Source of the DNA: Kofleriaceae bacterium
Lineage (GTDB): Bacteria; Myxococcota_A; Polyangia; Haliangiales; Haliangiaceae
Assembly: GCA_020633495.1 (NCBI GenBank)
Contig: JACKDR010000009.1
Span: 1 to 64,000 of the forward strand
DNA: 64,000 bases
Direction of reading: 5' to 3'
Part shown: positions 48,037 through 56,558 of the stretch, in pieces
Position numbering within the stretch: position 1 is the stretch's first letter
How the letters are laid out: each line of letters begins with the position of its first letter
Program-made: the position numbers and the translations under genes
Notes under the pieces: generated by a model
Database searches by the model: none
Seen by the model: the letters and a program-made list of their open reading frames with translations, nothing else
What the model was told of the DNA's origin: nothing

Positions 48037-48042
48037 TACCAT
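48037..48042 (+). promoter_or_regulatory. TACCAT -10-like element
   Basis: TACCAT is 5 nt before the GTG at 48048 and supports that codon as the start. Confidence 0.35.
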
Positions 48043-48047
48043 GGGGC

Positions 48048-48614
48048 GTGGCCGCCTCCACCGCCTACCACTGGGACATCGTCGAAGATCACTGGATCGA
48101 CCTCGAGGTGAGCGACGCCGGGCTCGGCTACGTCGGCACCGACTGGACCTGCCTGTCCGGCGGCGGCTACACGGCCGGCTTCCAGACCCTCGATGGCTTC
48201 CTGCGCGACGGGCCGCTGCCCCGGGTGCACATGCCGGCGGAGGTCGCCGACCAGGTGCGCGCCGACGTCGAGGCGCGGCTGGCGGGAGCGCGCCCGAGCC
48301 TCGCGGTCACCGTGACGGTGGCCCCCGGCGTGCGGCTCGCGCACGCGTCGATCGAGCTCGATGGCCGCCCGGTGCTGGTGCGTGACTTCGCCGAGCCGCC
48401 GGCACGGCTCGAGGTGTCGTCGGGCACGACCTCGGCCGGGTCGCACCGGATCGGCTGGGCACTGCTGGCGTTCGACGCCGCGGGCGCCCGGGCGCGGCTG
48501 TACGGGGACACCGAGGTCGAGGCCGCGGGCGCCGAGGCGGTCGCCGTCGACGTCGTGGTCGCGCCCGGCGACGCCGGCCTGGCCGCGACGGCCATCGTCA
48601 GCCGCGCGGGCTGA
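48048..48614 (+). CDS. Unknown protein, 188 aa
   Basis: It starts at GTG 48048 (AASTAYHWDIVEDHWIDLEV). Aromatic and acidic residues dominate the first 50 residues, then strands and short helices; the last third looks like a beta sandwich (HASIELDGRPVLVRDF, HRIGWALLAFDAAGARARLY). No signal peptide or membrane segment. It lies between the copper genes and the beta-propeller/ATPase pair, divergent from copZ. I recognise no family; composition and codon use match the genome. Confidence 0.65.
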   Translation: MAASTAYHWDIVEDHWIDLEVSDAGLGYVGTDWTCLSGGGYTAGFQTLDGFLRDGPLPRVHMPAEVADQVRADVEARLAGARPSLAVTVTVAPGVRLAHASIELDGRPVLVRDFAEPPARLEVSSGTTSAGSHRIGWALLAFDAAGARARLYGDTEVEAAGAEAVAVDVVVAPGDAGLAATAIVSRAG

Positions 48615-48754
48615 GCCGCGACGCGGGGGCCGCATCCGCGCCCGCGTGGGCCCCGACCAGCGCCGCAGATCGCGTCGCATCCCGGGGACTTGCGGATTTG
48701 TCGCCGCCGAGACGCAACCGGCGCGGGCCGCTGTCGACAACGACCGGCGCGCCC

Positions 48755-50114
48755 ATGAAACCGTCGATGAAGCTCTCCCCGTCGCGGGACGGCCAGCGCC
48801 TCGCGGTGCTCGCCGACGGAGATCTCCGCCTGCTCGACCTCGCCGCGCTGCGCGGCGACGCGACCGGGCCGACCGAGGTGGCGATGGCGACGCCGGCCGT
48901 CGACGTGGCGCTGTTCGAGCAGGAGCTGTGGCTTGCCGAGCCCGGCGACGACGACGGCGACGCCGCGGTGCTGCGCCGCCTGGATCTGGCGCTGCGCGAG
49001 ACCGCGTCGCTGGCGCTGCCGCCCGGCCACGCGCTGGTCCGCGCGCCGTTCGGGGCCCCGGCGGCGCTGTGGCGTGGCGCCGAGGGCACGCTGGTGGTGG
49101 CGCGCGACGGCGCGATGACGTGGGCGGAGGTCGACGTCGCGCCCGGCGAGGCGGCGCTGCCGCTGTCGGCGCACCGGGTGGTCGTGCACCGCGACGGCGC
49201 GCTGCACCTGCGCGAGAGTGACGACCGCTGGCGGCACCCGCTCGGCCGCGACCACGACGTCGTCGCGCTCGGTGGCCTGTTCGACGGCCGCGCGGTCGCC
49301 GCGATCGTCGGTCCGCCCGGCGACGTCGACGCGCGTCACCTGATCGTGCTGTCGACCCGCGACGGCGCGGTGCAGCTGCGCCTGGCGCTGCGCGGCATCG
49401 ACGGCGGCGTGTTCGCGGCGCGCCGCGGCCTGGCGGCCCTGCGCGTCGGCGCCCGGCGGGTCCTGTTCGTCGACGTCCGCTTCGGCAAGGTGCTGGCCCA
49501 GCACGACGAGGACGACGACATCCTCGATCTCGCCGTCGACGACGCCGGCCAGCACCTGGTGGTGCGTCTGGCCGGGGCCGGGCTGCAGGCGTACGCGATC
49601 GCCGACGTCCTGGCCGGACGGGCGCGGCCGCCGTCGACGACGGACCGCGACGGCGACGCGGTCGCGACCGTGGCGATCGACGCGACGACGCGCGACGACG
49701 CGCGCGATGACGATGACGACGACGATGACGACGACGAGGCCGCCGGCGACACCCCCGTCGCCGCGGCCGACGACGTCCGGGAGCGTGGCGGTGAGCGTGA
49801 GGGCGAGCGTGGAGCTGGCGAGTGTGAGGGCGAGCGTGGCGGTGGAGCGTGGCGAGACCCGGTGAGCGTGGCGGCCGCAGCGCCGCGCCCGACGCTCCGT
49901 GGCGATCACCGACGTCGCGACCGGCAGGGTCGCGGCGTCGGTGACCGTGACGGGGCCGGCGTCGACGACGCCGGGGCGATTCGCGGACGGGAGGTCCGTG
50001 ACGGGGCTGGGGTCGGAGGCGGACGGGAGGTCCGTGGTGGGGACAGGGCGGGTGGGGGTGGCGGCGGCGTGGACGGGGAGCGGGGCGGCCCAGGTCGCCC
50101 CCTCCCCTCGGTAG
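48755..50114 (+). CDS. Beta-propeller-like protein upstream of the AAA ATPase (3' end uncertain)
   Basis: From the ATG at 48755 (second ATG 12 nt later), the first 290 residues show repeated blade-like units (MKLSPSRDGQRLAVLADGDL, DGALHLRESDDRWRHPL, HLIVLSTRDGAVQLRLALRG, ILDLAVDDAGQHLVVRLAG), as in WD40/YVTN propellers. A run of ten Asp and a low-complexity GERG-rich stretch follow. The starting frame stays open to 50365, into the ATPase gene. A frame change near the GAGCGTG repeats would instead end it at the TAG at 50112-50114, just before the ATPase start; I prefer that end. No signal peptide, so it is probably cytoplasmic. Propeller partners next to AAA ATPases suggest a scaffold or regulator. 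Confidence 0.6.
49784..49870. repeat. GAGCGTG-type degenerate minisatellite
   Basis: Repeated GAGCGTGG / GTGAGGGCGAGCGTGG units fall in the low-complexity linker after the propeller. This is a plausible slippage site for the frame problem there. Confidence 0.7.
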
Positions 50115-50117
50115 GTT
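50112..50117 (+). promoter_or_regulatory. TAGGTT -10-like element
   Basis: TAGGTT lies 5 nt before the GTG at 50123, the inferred ATPase start, and overlaps the putative stop of the propeller gene. Confidence 0.35.
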
Positions 50118-50122
50118 CCCTG

Positions 50123-52228
50123 GTGCGGCTGCGTCCGCGCGCGGCCCGGCCGCGCCTCGACGCCGCGACGCACCGCGCGCTGCTCGACGCCCAGCGCCGC
50201 GTCGAGCTGGCGTCGGCGGCGGAGGCGATCGCGCAGGCGTGGGACTGCGGGCGGCTCTTGCCGCCGCGCCTGGCCTGCTGCCGGGCGAGCGCGAGGTCGA
50301 CGCCATCGTCGCCGGCGCCACCGGCCTGGCCGAGCGGCAGCGGCTCGACGCCGCCGACCGGCTGACCGCGGCACGCGTCGCGCTCGACGCGCTGGTGACC
50401 AGGCTGCGGGCCGCCGGCCGCGACACGCCGCTGGCCGACCTCGCCGCCGAGCTCGGGCTGACCGCGCTGGAGGCCCGGGTGCTGACGCTGGTCGCGGCGC
50501 CGGCGCTGTGGCCCGACGTCGCCCGGCTGTACGCGATCCTCGCCGACGACGATCGCCGCGCGTCGTGCGACGAGCGCCTGCTGGCGCAGCTGTGCCCCGA
50601 CGAGGATCCGCACGCGATCGCGCGGGCGCTCGACGGCGGCGCGGCGCTGCGGCGGCGCGGCCTGATCCACGCCGGCGACGTCCGCCCCGCGACCGTGCTG
50701 GTCGCGGACCCGCTGGTGGTGCGCCTGCTGCGCGGCGACGACGTCAGCGGCGAGGGCGCCGCCGACGCCGATCGCGACGGCGACGGGGTCACCTGCGCGG
50801 TCGCGACCCGCCCGCTCGAGCAGCTGCTGGTGCCGCGGCCCGCGCTGATCGCGGCGCTGGCCGCGCTGGCGACGCCTGGCCCCGGCCCGCGTGGTCGTGC
50901 GCGGTCGCACCGGCAGCGGCCGGCGCACGCTGATCGCCGCGCTCGCCGCCCGCGCCGGTCGCGCCGTCGGCGTCGTCGACGCGCGCCGCCTGGTCCGCGA
51001 GGGTCGGCTCGGCGAGCTCGGCGTGCGGCTGCACCGGGTCGCGCTGCGCGGCTGGCTGCCGCTGATCGACGGGCTCGACGCGATCGACGCCGACTCGGCG
51101 GACGCCGCCCGCGTCCGCGACCTGCTCCGCGATCACGACGGCCCGCTGGCGCTGCGGCTCGGCCGCGACGGGCGCGCGCCGCTCGATCCCGGCTTCGTCG
51201 CGATCGACCTGCCCGCGCTCACCGTCGCCGAGCGCGCCGGCTGCTGGGTCCGGGCCCTGCGCGACGCCGGCCTCGCCGTCGCCGACGTCGACGAGCTGGC
51301 GGCGCGCTATGCGGTCGGCCCGGGCACGATCGCCCGCGCCGTCGCCGACGCCGCGGCCATGCCCCGGCGCGCGACCGACGCCGACGTCGATCGTGCGGTC
51401 CGCCACCACCTCGCCGCCCGGCTCGGTACGGTCGCGACCCGGGTCGAGCGCCTCGCGACGTGGAGCCAGGTGGTGCTGCCACCCGACGTCCAGGACAGCC
51501 TGGTCGAGCTGGTGTCGCGGATCCGCCACCGCCGCCGGGTCTTCGACGACTGGGGCCTCGACGCGGTGATGGCGACGTCGCGCGGGCTGACCGCGCTGTT
51601 CCAGGGCGGCCCGGGCACCGGCAAGACCCTGGTCGCCGGCGCCATCGCCACCGAGCTCGGCATGGAGCTGTGGCGCGTCGACCTGTCGCGCGTGGTGTCG
51701 AAGTGGATCGGCGAGACCGAGCAGAACCTGGCCCGGGTCTTCGACGCCGCCGAGGAGGCCCAGGCCATCCTCTTGTTCGACGAGGCCGACTCGCTGTTCA
51801 CCCGGCGCACCGAGGTCCGGACCTCCACCGATCGCTACGCCAACCAGGAGGTCAACTTCCTCTTGCAGCGGCTCGACAGCTTCGAGGGCGTCGCGATCCT
51901 CACGACCAACTTCGGCAGCGGGCTCGACCCCGCGTTCAAGCGGCGGATGTCGTTCCGCCTGACCTTCCCGTTCCCCGACGACGAGGCCCGCGAGGCGCTG
52001 TGGCGGGTCCACCTGCCCGCCTCGGTGCCGCGCGCCGGCGCGCTCGACCTGACCGACCTCGCCCAGCGCTACCGCATGTCGGGCGGCTACATCCGCAACG
52101 CGTGCCTGCGCGCCTGCTTCCTCGCCGCCGACGAGGCCTCGGCGCTGACCCAGGCCCACCTCGAGCGCGCGGTGCGCGCCGAGTTCCGCGAGATCGGCAA
52201 GCTCGCCGACACCGGCGTGCTCGAGTGA
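50123..52228 (+). CDS. eCIS-type AAA+ ATPase with N-terminal winged-helix region (two compensating frame changes)
   Basis: From the GTG at 50123 the coding sense moves by one frame at about 50240-50280 and returns near 50870-50885; joined, it gives about 700 residues. The N-terminal part has [20 protein letters not shown] and [17 protein letters not shown], as in ATPases of contractile injection clusters. A degenerate first ATPase domain follows ([15 protein letters not shown]). The active AAA domain has Walker A GGPGTGKT, Walker [12 protein letters not shown], sensor ILTTNF, the [14 protein letters not shown] arginine segment and the C-terminal [13 protein letters not shown]. This matches Afp15-like ATPases, which remodel or assemble the injection particle. 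No sheath, tube or baseplate genes are in the window. Confidence 0.78.
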
Positions 52229-52488
52229 GCGGCGCCATCGACGCGCACACGCTGCTCACGCACGTCGCCGTGCTGTGGGCCTACGCCATCGTCGGCTCGG
52301 TGACCGCGCTGGTCACGGCGCCGGTGTGGTCGCCGGGGCGCGGCGGCGGCCGCGGCGCGGCGCTCGCGGGGCTCCTCTGGCCGGTCGCGATCCCGGTGAC
52401 GTTGACCTGGCTGGCCGTGTGCGCGCTGCGCCGCGCCGCGACGCTCGCCGTCGTCATCGCGATCGCCTGCCCCGCGCCCACGTCGTGA
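52225..52488 (+). CDS. Small two-helix membrane protein coupled to the ATPase
   Basis: 87 residues from a GTG overlapping the ATPase stop (GTGA). Two hydrophobic helices (HVAVLWAYAIVGSVTALVTA and LLWPVAIPVTLTWLAVCAL) are joined by a Gly/Arg-rich loop, with a short hydrophobic end. No family is recognised. Translational coupling suggests it works with the AAA ATPase, perhaps as a membrane anchor. It is too short for the tail to be explained as an artefact of the ATPase frame change, since it starts exactly at the ATPase stop. Confidence 0.65.
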   Translation: MSGAIDAHTLLTHVAVLWAYAIVGSVTALVTAPVWSPGRGGGRGAALAGLLWPVAIPVTLTWLAVCALRRAATLAVVIAIACPAPTS

Positions 52489-52491
52489 CGC

Positions 52492-53997
52492 TCACGGCGC
52501 GCAGGCGCCGGTGACCGCCGCGGTGTCCTTGGTATCGTGCCAGGGTCGCGGGTCCGGACCGTCGACCGCCATGCGGCAGGTCGTGAACGACACACCGGTG
52601 GCGTGGCGCAGGAACAGGCCGTAGCCCGGGCCCTTGTACGAGGTGTCCTCGCGGCCGCCGACGCCGGTGATGAACTTGGCGTCGGGGTACTGGTTGTAGT
52701 AGGTGCCGGGCTGGCCGGGCACCGGGCCCTGGTACTCGGGGAAGTTGTCGTCGGTGAACGGCGTCGGGTTCGGCGACGCGCCCGCGCCCTTGAACGTGAG
52801 ATCGATGTCGGTGAACGAGATGTTCGAGATGCCGAAGGTCTGGTCGCCGATCTTGGTGCCGGTGACGATCGAGCCCCACGCGTAGCGCATGGCGTCGCCG
52901 GTGATGTCCTCGAAGGCGACGCCGTCGATGCTGCCGACCCGGGTCGGGTCGCGATCGCGGCTGCCCAGCAGCACGAAGAACGGCGTGCCGACGTCGTGGG
53001 TGGTGATGCGGCGGAAGGTGACGTCGTGGATGGCGGCGCCGTCCACCGACTCGACCGCCATGGCCGCGGCCTGGGCGTGCTCGATCACGACGTCCTCGAC
53101 CAGGATGCGCCGGAACGCGCCGACGCTGGCGGTGCCGAACTTGACGCCGTTGGCGACGCCGGACTGGGTGGTGTGGCTGCGCCGCACGACGACGTCCTCG
53201 GTGCCGGTGGCGCTGCCGCTCTTGAGGCAGATCGAGTCGTCGCCGCTGGCCACCGTGACGTCCTCGATCAGGACGTCGTCGCCGTCGACGATGTCGATGC
53301 CGTCGTGGGTCGGGCCGAGGTCGGTGGTGATCGTGAGGTCGTGCAGGTGCTGGCGGCTCGACTCCATGGTCACGACCGCCCACGTCGCGGCGTCCTTCAC
53401 GGTGAGGTCGGCGATCGTGACGTCGGTCGAGGCGGTGACGAAGATCGCCATCGGCCGCAGCGCCTCCTTGATGCGGTTGCCGTTCCAGTCGGGCACGCCG
53501 CGGGCGTTGCCGTCGAGGGTGCCGCCGCCCTGGATCGTGACGCGGGCGGCGCCCTCGGCGTAGACCAGCGCCTTGCGGCAGTTGCCGAGCTGGGTGTTGG
53601 TGAACGGCGGCGCCACGTCGGGGTAGTCGGCGGTGCGCTGGCTGCCGCGCAGCGTCGCCGACGGCGCGATGTCGAGGGTGAGATCGCTGGCGAGGACGAT
53701 CGTCCCCGCCAGGAAGACGCCGTCGCGCAGCGCCACGACGCCGCCGGTGGTGGCGCAGGCGTCGATCGCAGCCTGGATCGCCGCGGTGTCGAGGGTGACG
53801 CCGTCGCCGGCGGCGCCGAAGTCGCGGACGTCGCAGACCCGCGGCGGCGGCGGCGCGGCGTCGGCGACGACCGGGCAGATCGCGGCGGCGCACGCCGCGT
53901 CGGCGGCGCCGAACGGGCCGCGGGTGTCGGCGGCGGGGCACGCCGCCATCGCCAGGACCAGCACCACGGACGCCAGCTCGATCGCGACCGACCTCAT
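52492..53997 (-). CDS. GH28-like right-handed beta-helix lipoprotein
   Basis: 501 residues with a lipobox (LAMAAC) and a linker. It then has the GH28/pectin-degrading pattern CDVRDFGAAGDGVTLDTAAI, and beta-helix turns with THDGIDIVDGDDVLIEDV and ASGDDSICLKSG. The Asp residues of the GH28 motifs NTD and DD are present (in THDGID and SGDD). The usual GHG and RIK motifs are not seen: the corresponding segment reads SGVANGVKFG. It may cleave an unusual uronate-containing polymer, or may be a binding protein. It is convergent with the small membrane gene (3 bp between the stops). Confidence 0.8.
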   Translation of the reverse strand: MRSVAIELASVVLVLAMAACPAADTRGPFGAADAACAAAICPVVADAAPPPPRVCDVRDFGAAGDGVTLDTAAIQAAIDACATTGGVVALRDGVFLAGTIVLASDLTLDIAPSATLRGSQRTADYPDVAPPFTNTQLGNCRKALVYAEGAARVTIQGGGTLDGNARGVPDWNGNRIKEALRPMAIFVTASTDVTIADLTVKDAATWAVVTMESSRQHLHDLTITTDLGPTHDGIDIVDGDDVLIEDVTVASGDDSICLKSGSATGTEDVVVRRSHTTQSGVANGVKFGTASVGAFRRILVEDVVIEHAQAAAMAVESVDGAAIHDVTFRRITTHDVGTPFFVLLGSRDRDPTRVGSIDGVAFEDITGDAMRYAWGSIVTGTKIGDQTFGISNISFTDIDLTFKGAGASPNPTPFTDDNFPEYQGPVPGQPGTYYNQYPDAKFITGVGGREDTSYKGPGYGLFLRHATGVSFTTCRMAVDGPDPRPWHDTKDTAAVTGACAP

Positions 53998-54091
53998 GCG
54001 GCGATGAGAGCACCCGGCGCGCCCGCGCTCTGTCGCGGCAGCGTCGACGGCTTTCGCGCGACCGTCATCGCCACGCCGCCCCCTGGGCGCG

Positions 54092-54985
54092 TCAACCGCC
54101 GCCGCCGACCCGGCCGGGGCGCCGCGGCAACCGCCCGTGCGGCGCCAGCGACGGCGCGACCGCGGCGCGGCGCGGCACCCGCGACGGCGGCACGTGAAAC
54201 TTGCGCTGGAACGCGGTGGCGAACGCGGCCTGGGTGGCGTAGCCGACGCGGGCGGCGACCTCGGCGACGCCGTAGCGCCCCGACTCCAGCAGCTGCAGGG
54301 CCTCGTCGAGGCGGCGCTCGCGGACGTAGGCGCCGGGCGTGATGCCGAGCTCGCGGCGGAACGCGCGCAAGAGCGTCGACGCGCTGGCGTGACAGGTCGC
54401 CGCCAGCGCCGGCATCGAGAACGGCTCGAACAGCGTGGCCTCGACCGCGGCGCGGGCGCGCTCGACCAGCGCGCTGCCCTCGCCCACCACCGGCGCGCGG
54501 GTCCGGCCGGCCCGGTGCTCCTCGCCGAGGAAGTACAGCTCCTTGACCAGCTCGGTCTCGAGGAACCGGACCGCCAGCGAGCCGTGCCGCTCGCAGACGT
54601 CGCGCTCGAAGACGTAGCGGTGGACCAGCTCGTCGACCCAGCGGGTGCGCGGCAGCACCCGGACCGCGCCGACCACCGCGTCGAAGCCGGCCGGATCGAC
54701 GTGCGGCGCGTACTCGCGCTGCGCGGCGTCGCGCGCCGCCGCCGACACGCCGAGCGTCACGACCCGGGGCGCCGGGCTGATCGCGTGGACGCGGTGGCGG
54801 GTCCGCGCCGGGATCGCCGCGAACCCGGTGCGATCGAGCCGGGTCCGCCGCCGGCCCTGCTCCAGCTCGACGATCGTGGTCTCCAGCGGGAACACCAGCG
54901 ACGGCGTCGCGACGTCGCGCGGCCGCCGCAGCACCGCGGGGTCGCGATCGATCACCAGCTCCAGCGTGGGGGTGGCCGGGCACAT
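54092..54985 (-). CDS. AraC-family transcriptional regulator
   Basis: About 297 residues from the ATG at 54985. The N-terminal half has a cupin-like pattern (RTGFAAIPARTRHRVHAI). The C-terminus has two helix-turn-helix motifs: MPALAATCHASASTLLRAFR followed by LGITPGAYVRERRLDEALQ, then GVAEVAARVGYATQAAFATA with FHVPPS. It lies 94 bp upstream of the GH28-like gene on the same strand, so it may control it. The C-terminal Pro/Arg/Gly tail is unremarkable for the genome. Confidence 0.9.
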   Translation of the reverse strand: MCPATPTLELVIDRDPAVLRRPRDVATPSLVFPLETTIVELEQGRRRTRLDRTGFAAIPARTRHRVHAISPAPRVVTLGVSAAARDAAQREYAPHVDPAGFDAVVGAVRVLPRTRWVDELVHRYVFERDVCERHGSLAVRFLETELVKELYFLGEEHRAGRTRAPVVGEGSALVERARAAVEATLFEPFSMPALAATCHASASTLLRAFRRELGITPGAYVRERRLDEALQLLESGRYGVAEVAARVGYATQAAFATAFQRKFHVPPSRVPRRAAVAPSLAPHGRLPRRPGRVGGGG

Positions 54986-55156
54986 GCGCGGGCCGCAGTG
55001 TCGACCGGCGACGCCGCGGCCGGCAAGCCGCGCGCAACCGGCCCGCGTCGCGGTCGACAAGGCCGCTGACCGCGACGCGGCGGCGCCGCGCGTGCGGCTT
55101 CGCACACCGGACGACGCGAGTCGCCGTGATAGCCTCGCTGACCAGGAGTGACGTGC

Positions 55157-56521
55157 ATGGATCGGTACAAGTTCGTGAGAAGCCTCGCCTCGCTGACGCT
55201 GGTCACCGGCGCTCTGGTACTCGGCGGGTGCTTTGACAAGCCGCCCAACGTCGACTACGACGCCGGCCCCCCCGACGCCGAGGTCCCCGACGCCGCGCCG
55301 CCGTGCCAGCCCAGCACGACGGTGTGCGACGACACCGCCGGCGTCTACGTCGAGTGCGACAGCACCGGCATGCCCGCCGTCGTCATGCAGTGCCCGCTCG
55401 GCTGCGCCAGCGACGCCGAGAAGTGCCTCGACGTCGATCCCAGCAATGGGCTGGCGTCGTACCTCGACCGCGCACGGGATGACGATACCGTCATCGACGT
55501 TGCACTCACTGGCACTGCGACGGTCGACACAACGACCGGCGAGTTCTCGGTGAACGGGACTCCGCTGAGCGTGACGACCGAGGTCTTCAACGGCATCCGG
55601 ATCTTCATGTTCAAGACGCTCACCGTCTCCGGGACGCTGAAGGCAACCGGATCCCTACCGCTGGCACTGGTGGCCGATGGCGACATCGCGATCACAGGGT
55701 TGATCGACGTTTCGGCGGACGGCACCGCGCAAGGCCCCGGCGCCGTCACAGAGGACTCGAGCTGCATGGGCTCGCTCCACGGCGTCTCTGGTCCACACCC
55801 GGATCCGACGCCCGGTGGCGGCGGCGGCGGCCACTACTCACTCGGCGCCACCGGAGGAGGTGACGGTGCGGGCGATCTCGGCTATCCGGGAGGAGATCAG
55901 GCTGCCGATGATGATGTGGTGCCGCTGATCGGGGGATGCCGCGGTGGCGGGGTCAACGAGACCATCAGCATTCAACCGGTGATGTACGCCTTCAGCGGCG
56001 GCGGAGGAGGAGGCGGCGCTGTCCAGATCGTCAGCAGACACACGATCGTGCTCACCGAGTTCGGGCGCATTGACGCAAGCGGCGGCGGCGGCCAGTCCGG
56101 CACGCACCCGAGCGGAACCATCGGGGGTGCAGGCGGTGGCGCCGGGGGAGTGATCCTGCTTGAGGCGCCTGTCGTGACTCTCGACGGCACCGGCGTCGTG
56201 CTCTCCACAAAGGGCGGCGGCGGCGCCAGCGCCGGCAACGGCGCCGCGACACACCAGGGCAAGGATGGAGGCACCGACATGGGCCCCGCAGTCGGTGGTA
56301 CGGGCGTGTCTCTCGCGTCGGGCGGTGCCGGTGGTACCGAGACGAGCCTGCCGGTGGCCGGCTCCGCGGGGACCACGACCGGCAAGGACGGCGGCGGCGG
56401 TGGCGGCTCGGTCGGTCAGAGCCGCATCAACACAGCCAGCGGGGCCGCAATTCCACTGAATGGGGCGACGATCCGGTCGCGCAACACGACAGGCGCCGTG
56501 GGCGCCAGAGTCGTTCCCTAG
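55157..56521 (+). CDS. Gly-rich lipoprotein, paralogue 1
   Basis: 454 residues from ATG 55157 (AGGAG at 55143-55147; TAGCCT at 55130). The lipobox is LVLGGC, followed by FDKPPNVDYDAGPPDAEV, a Cys-rich module ending EKCLDVDPSNG, then a beta-helix-like part (TLTVSGTLKATGS, PLALVADGDIAITGLIDVSA). Long Gly-rich segments follow (GGGGGGAVQIVSRHTIVL, GGAGGGAGGVILLEAP) between strands. The family is a surface protein type common in myxobacteria with no known activity. The following gene is a close paralogue with a nearly identical start region. Base composition is lower in GC than the window average. Confidence 0.82.
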   Translation: MDRYKFVRSLASLTLVTGALVLGGCFDKPPNVDYDAGPPDAEVPDAAPPCQPSTTVCDDTAGVYVECDSTGMPAVVMQCPLGCASDAEKCLDVDPSNGLASYLDRARDDDTVIDVALTGTATVDTTTGEFSVNGTPLSVTTEVFNGIRIFMFKTLTVSGTLKATGSLPLALVADGDIAITGLIDVSADGTAQGPGAVTEDSSCMGSLHGVSGPHPDPTPGGGGGGHYSLGATGGGDGAGDLGYPGGDQAADDDVVPLIGGCRGGGVNETISIQPVMYAFSGGGGGGGAVQIVSRHTIVLTEFGRIDASGGGGQSGTHPSGTIGGAGGGAGGVILLEAPVVTLDGTGVVLSTKGGGGASAGNGAATHQGKDGGTDMGPAVGGTGVSLASGGAGGTETSLPVAGSAGTTTGKDGGGGGGSVGQSRINTASGAAIPLNGATIRSRNTTGAVGARVVP

Positions 56522-56558
56522 CATTGAGCCTGGCTAACTTAGCCCTGGAGTGACCTGC

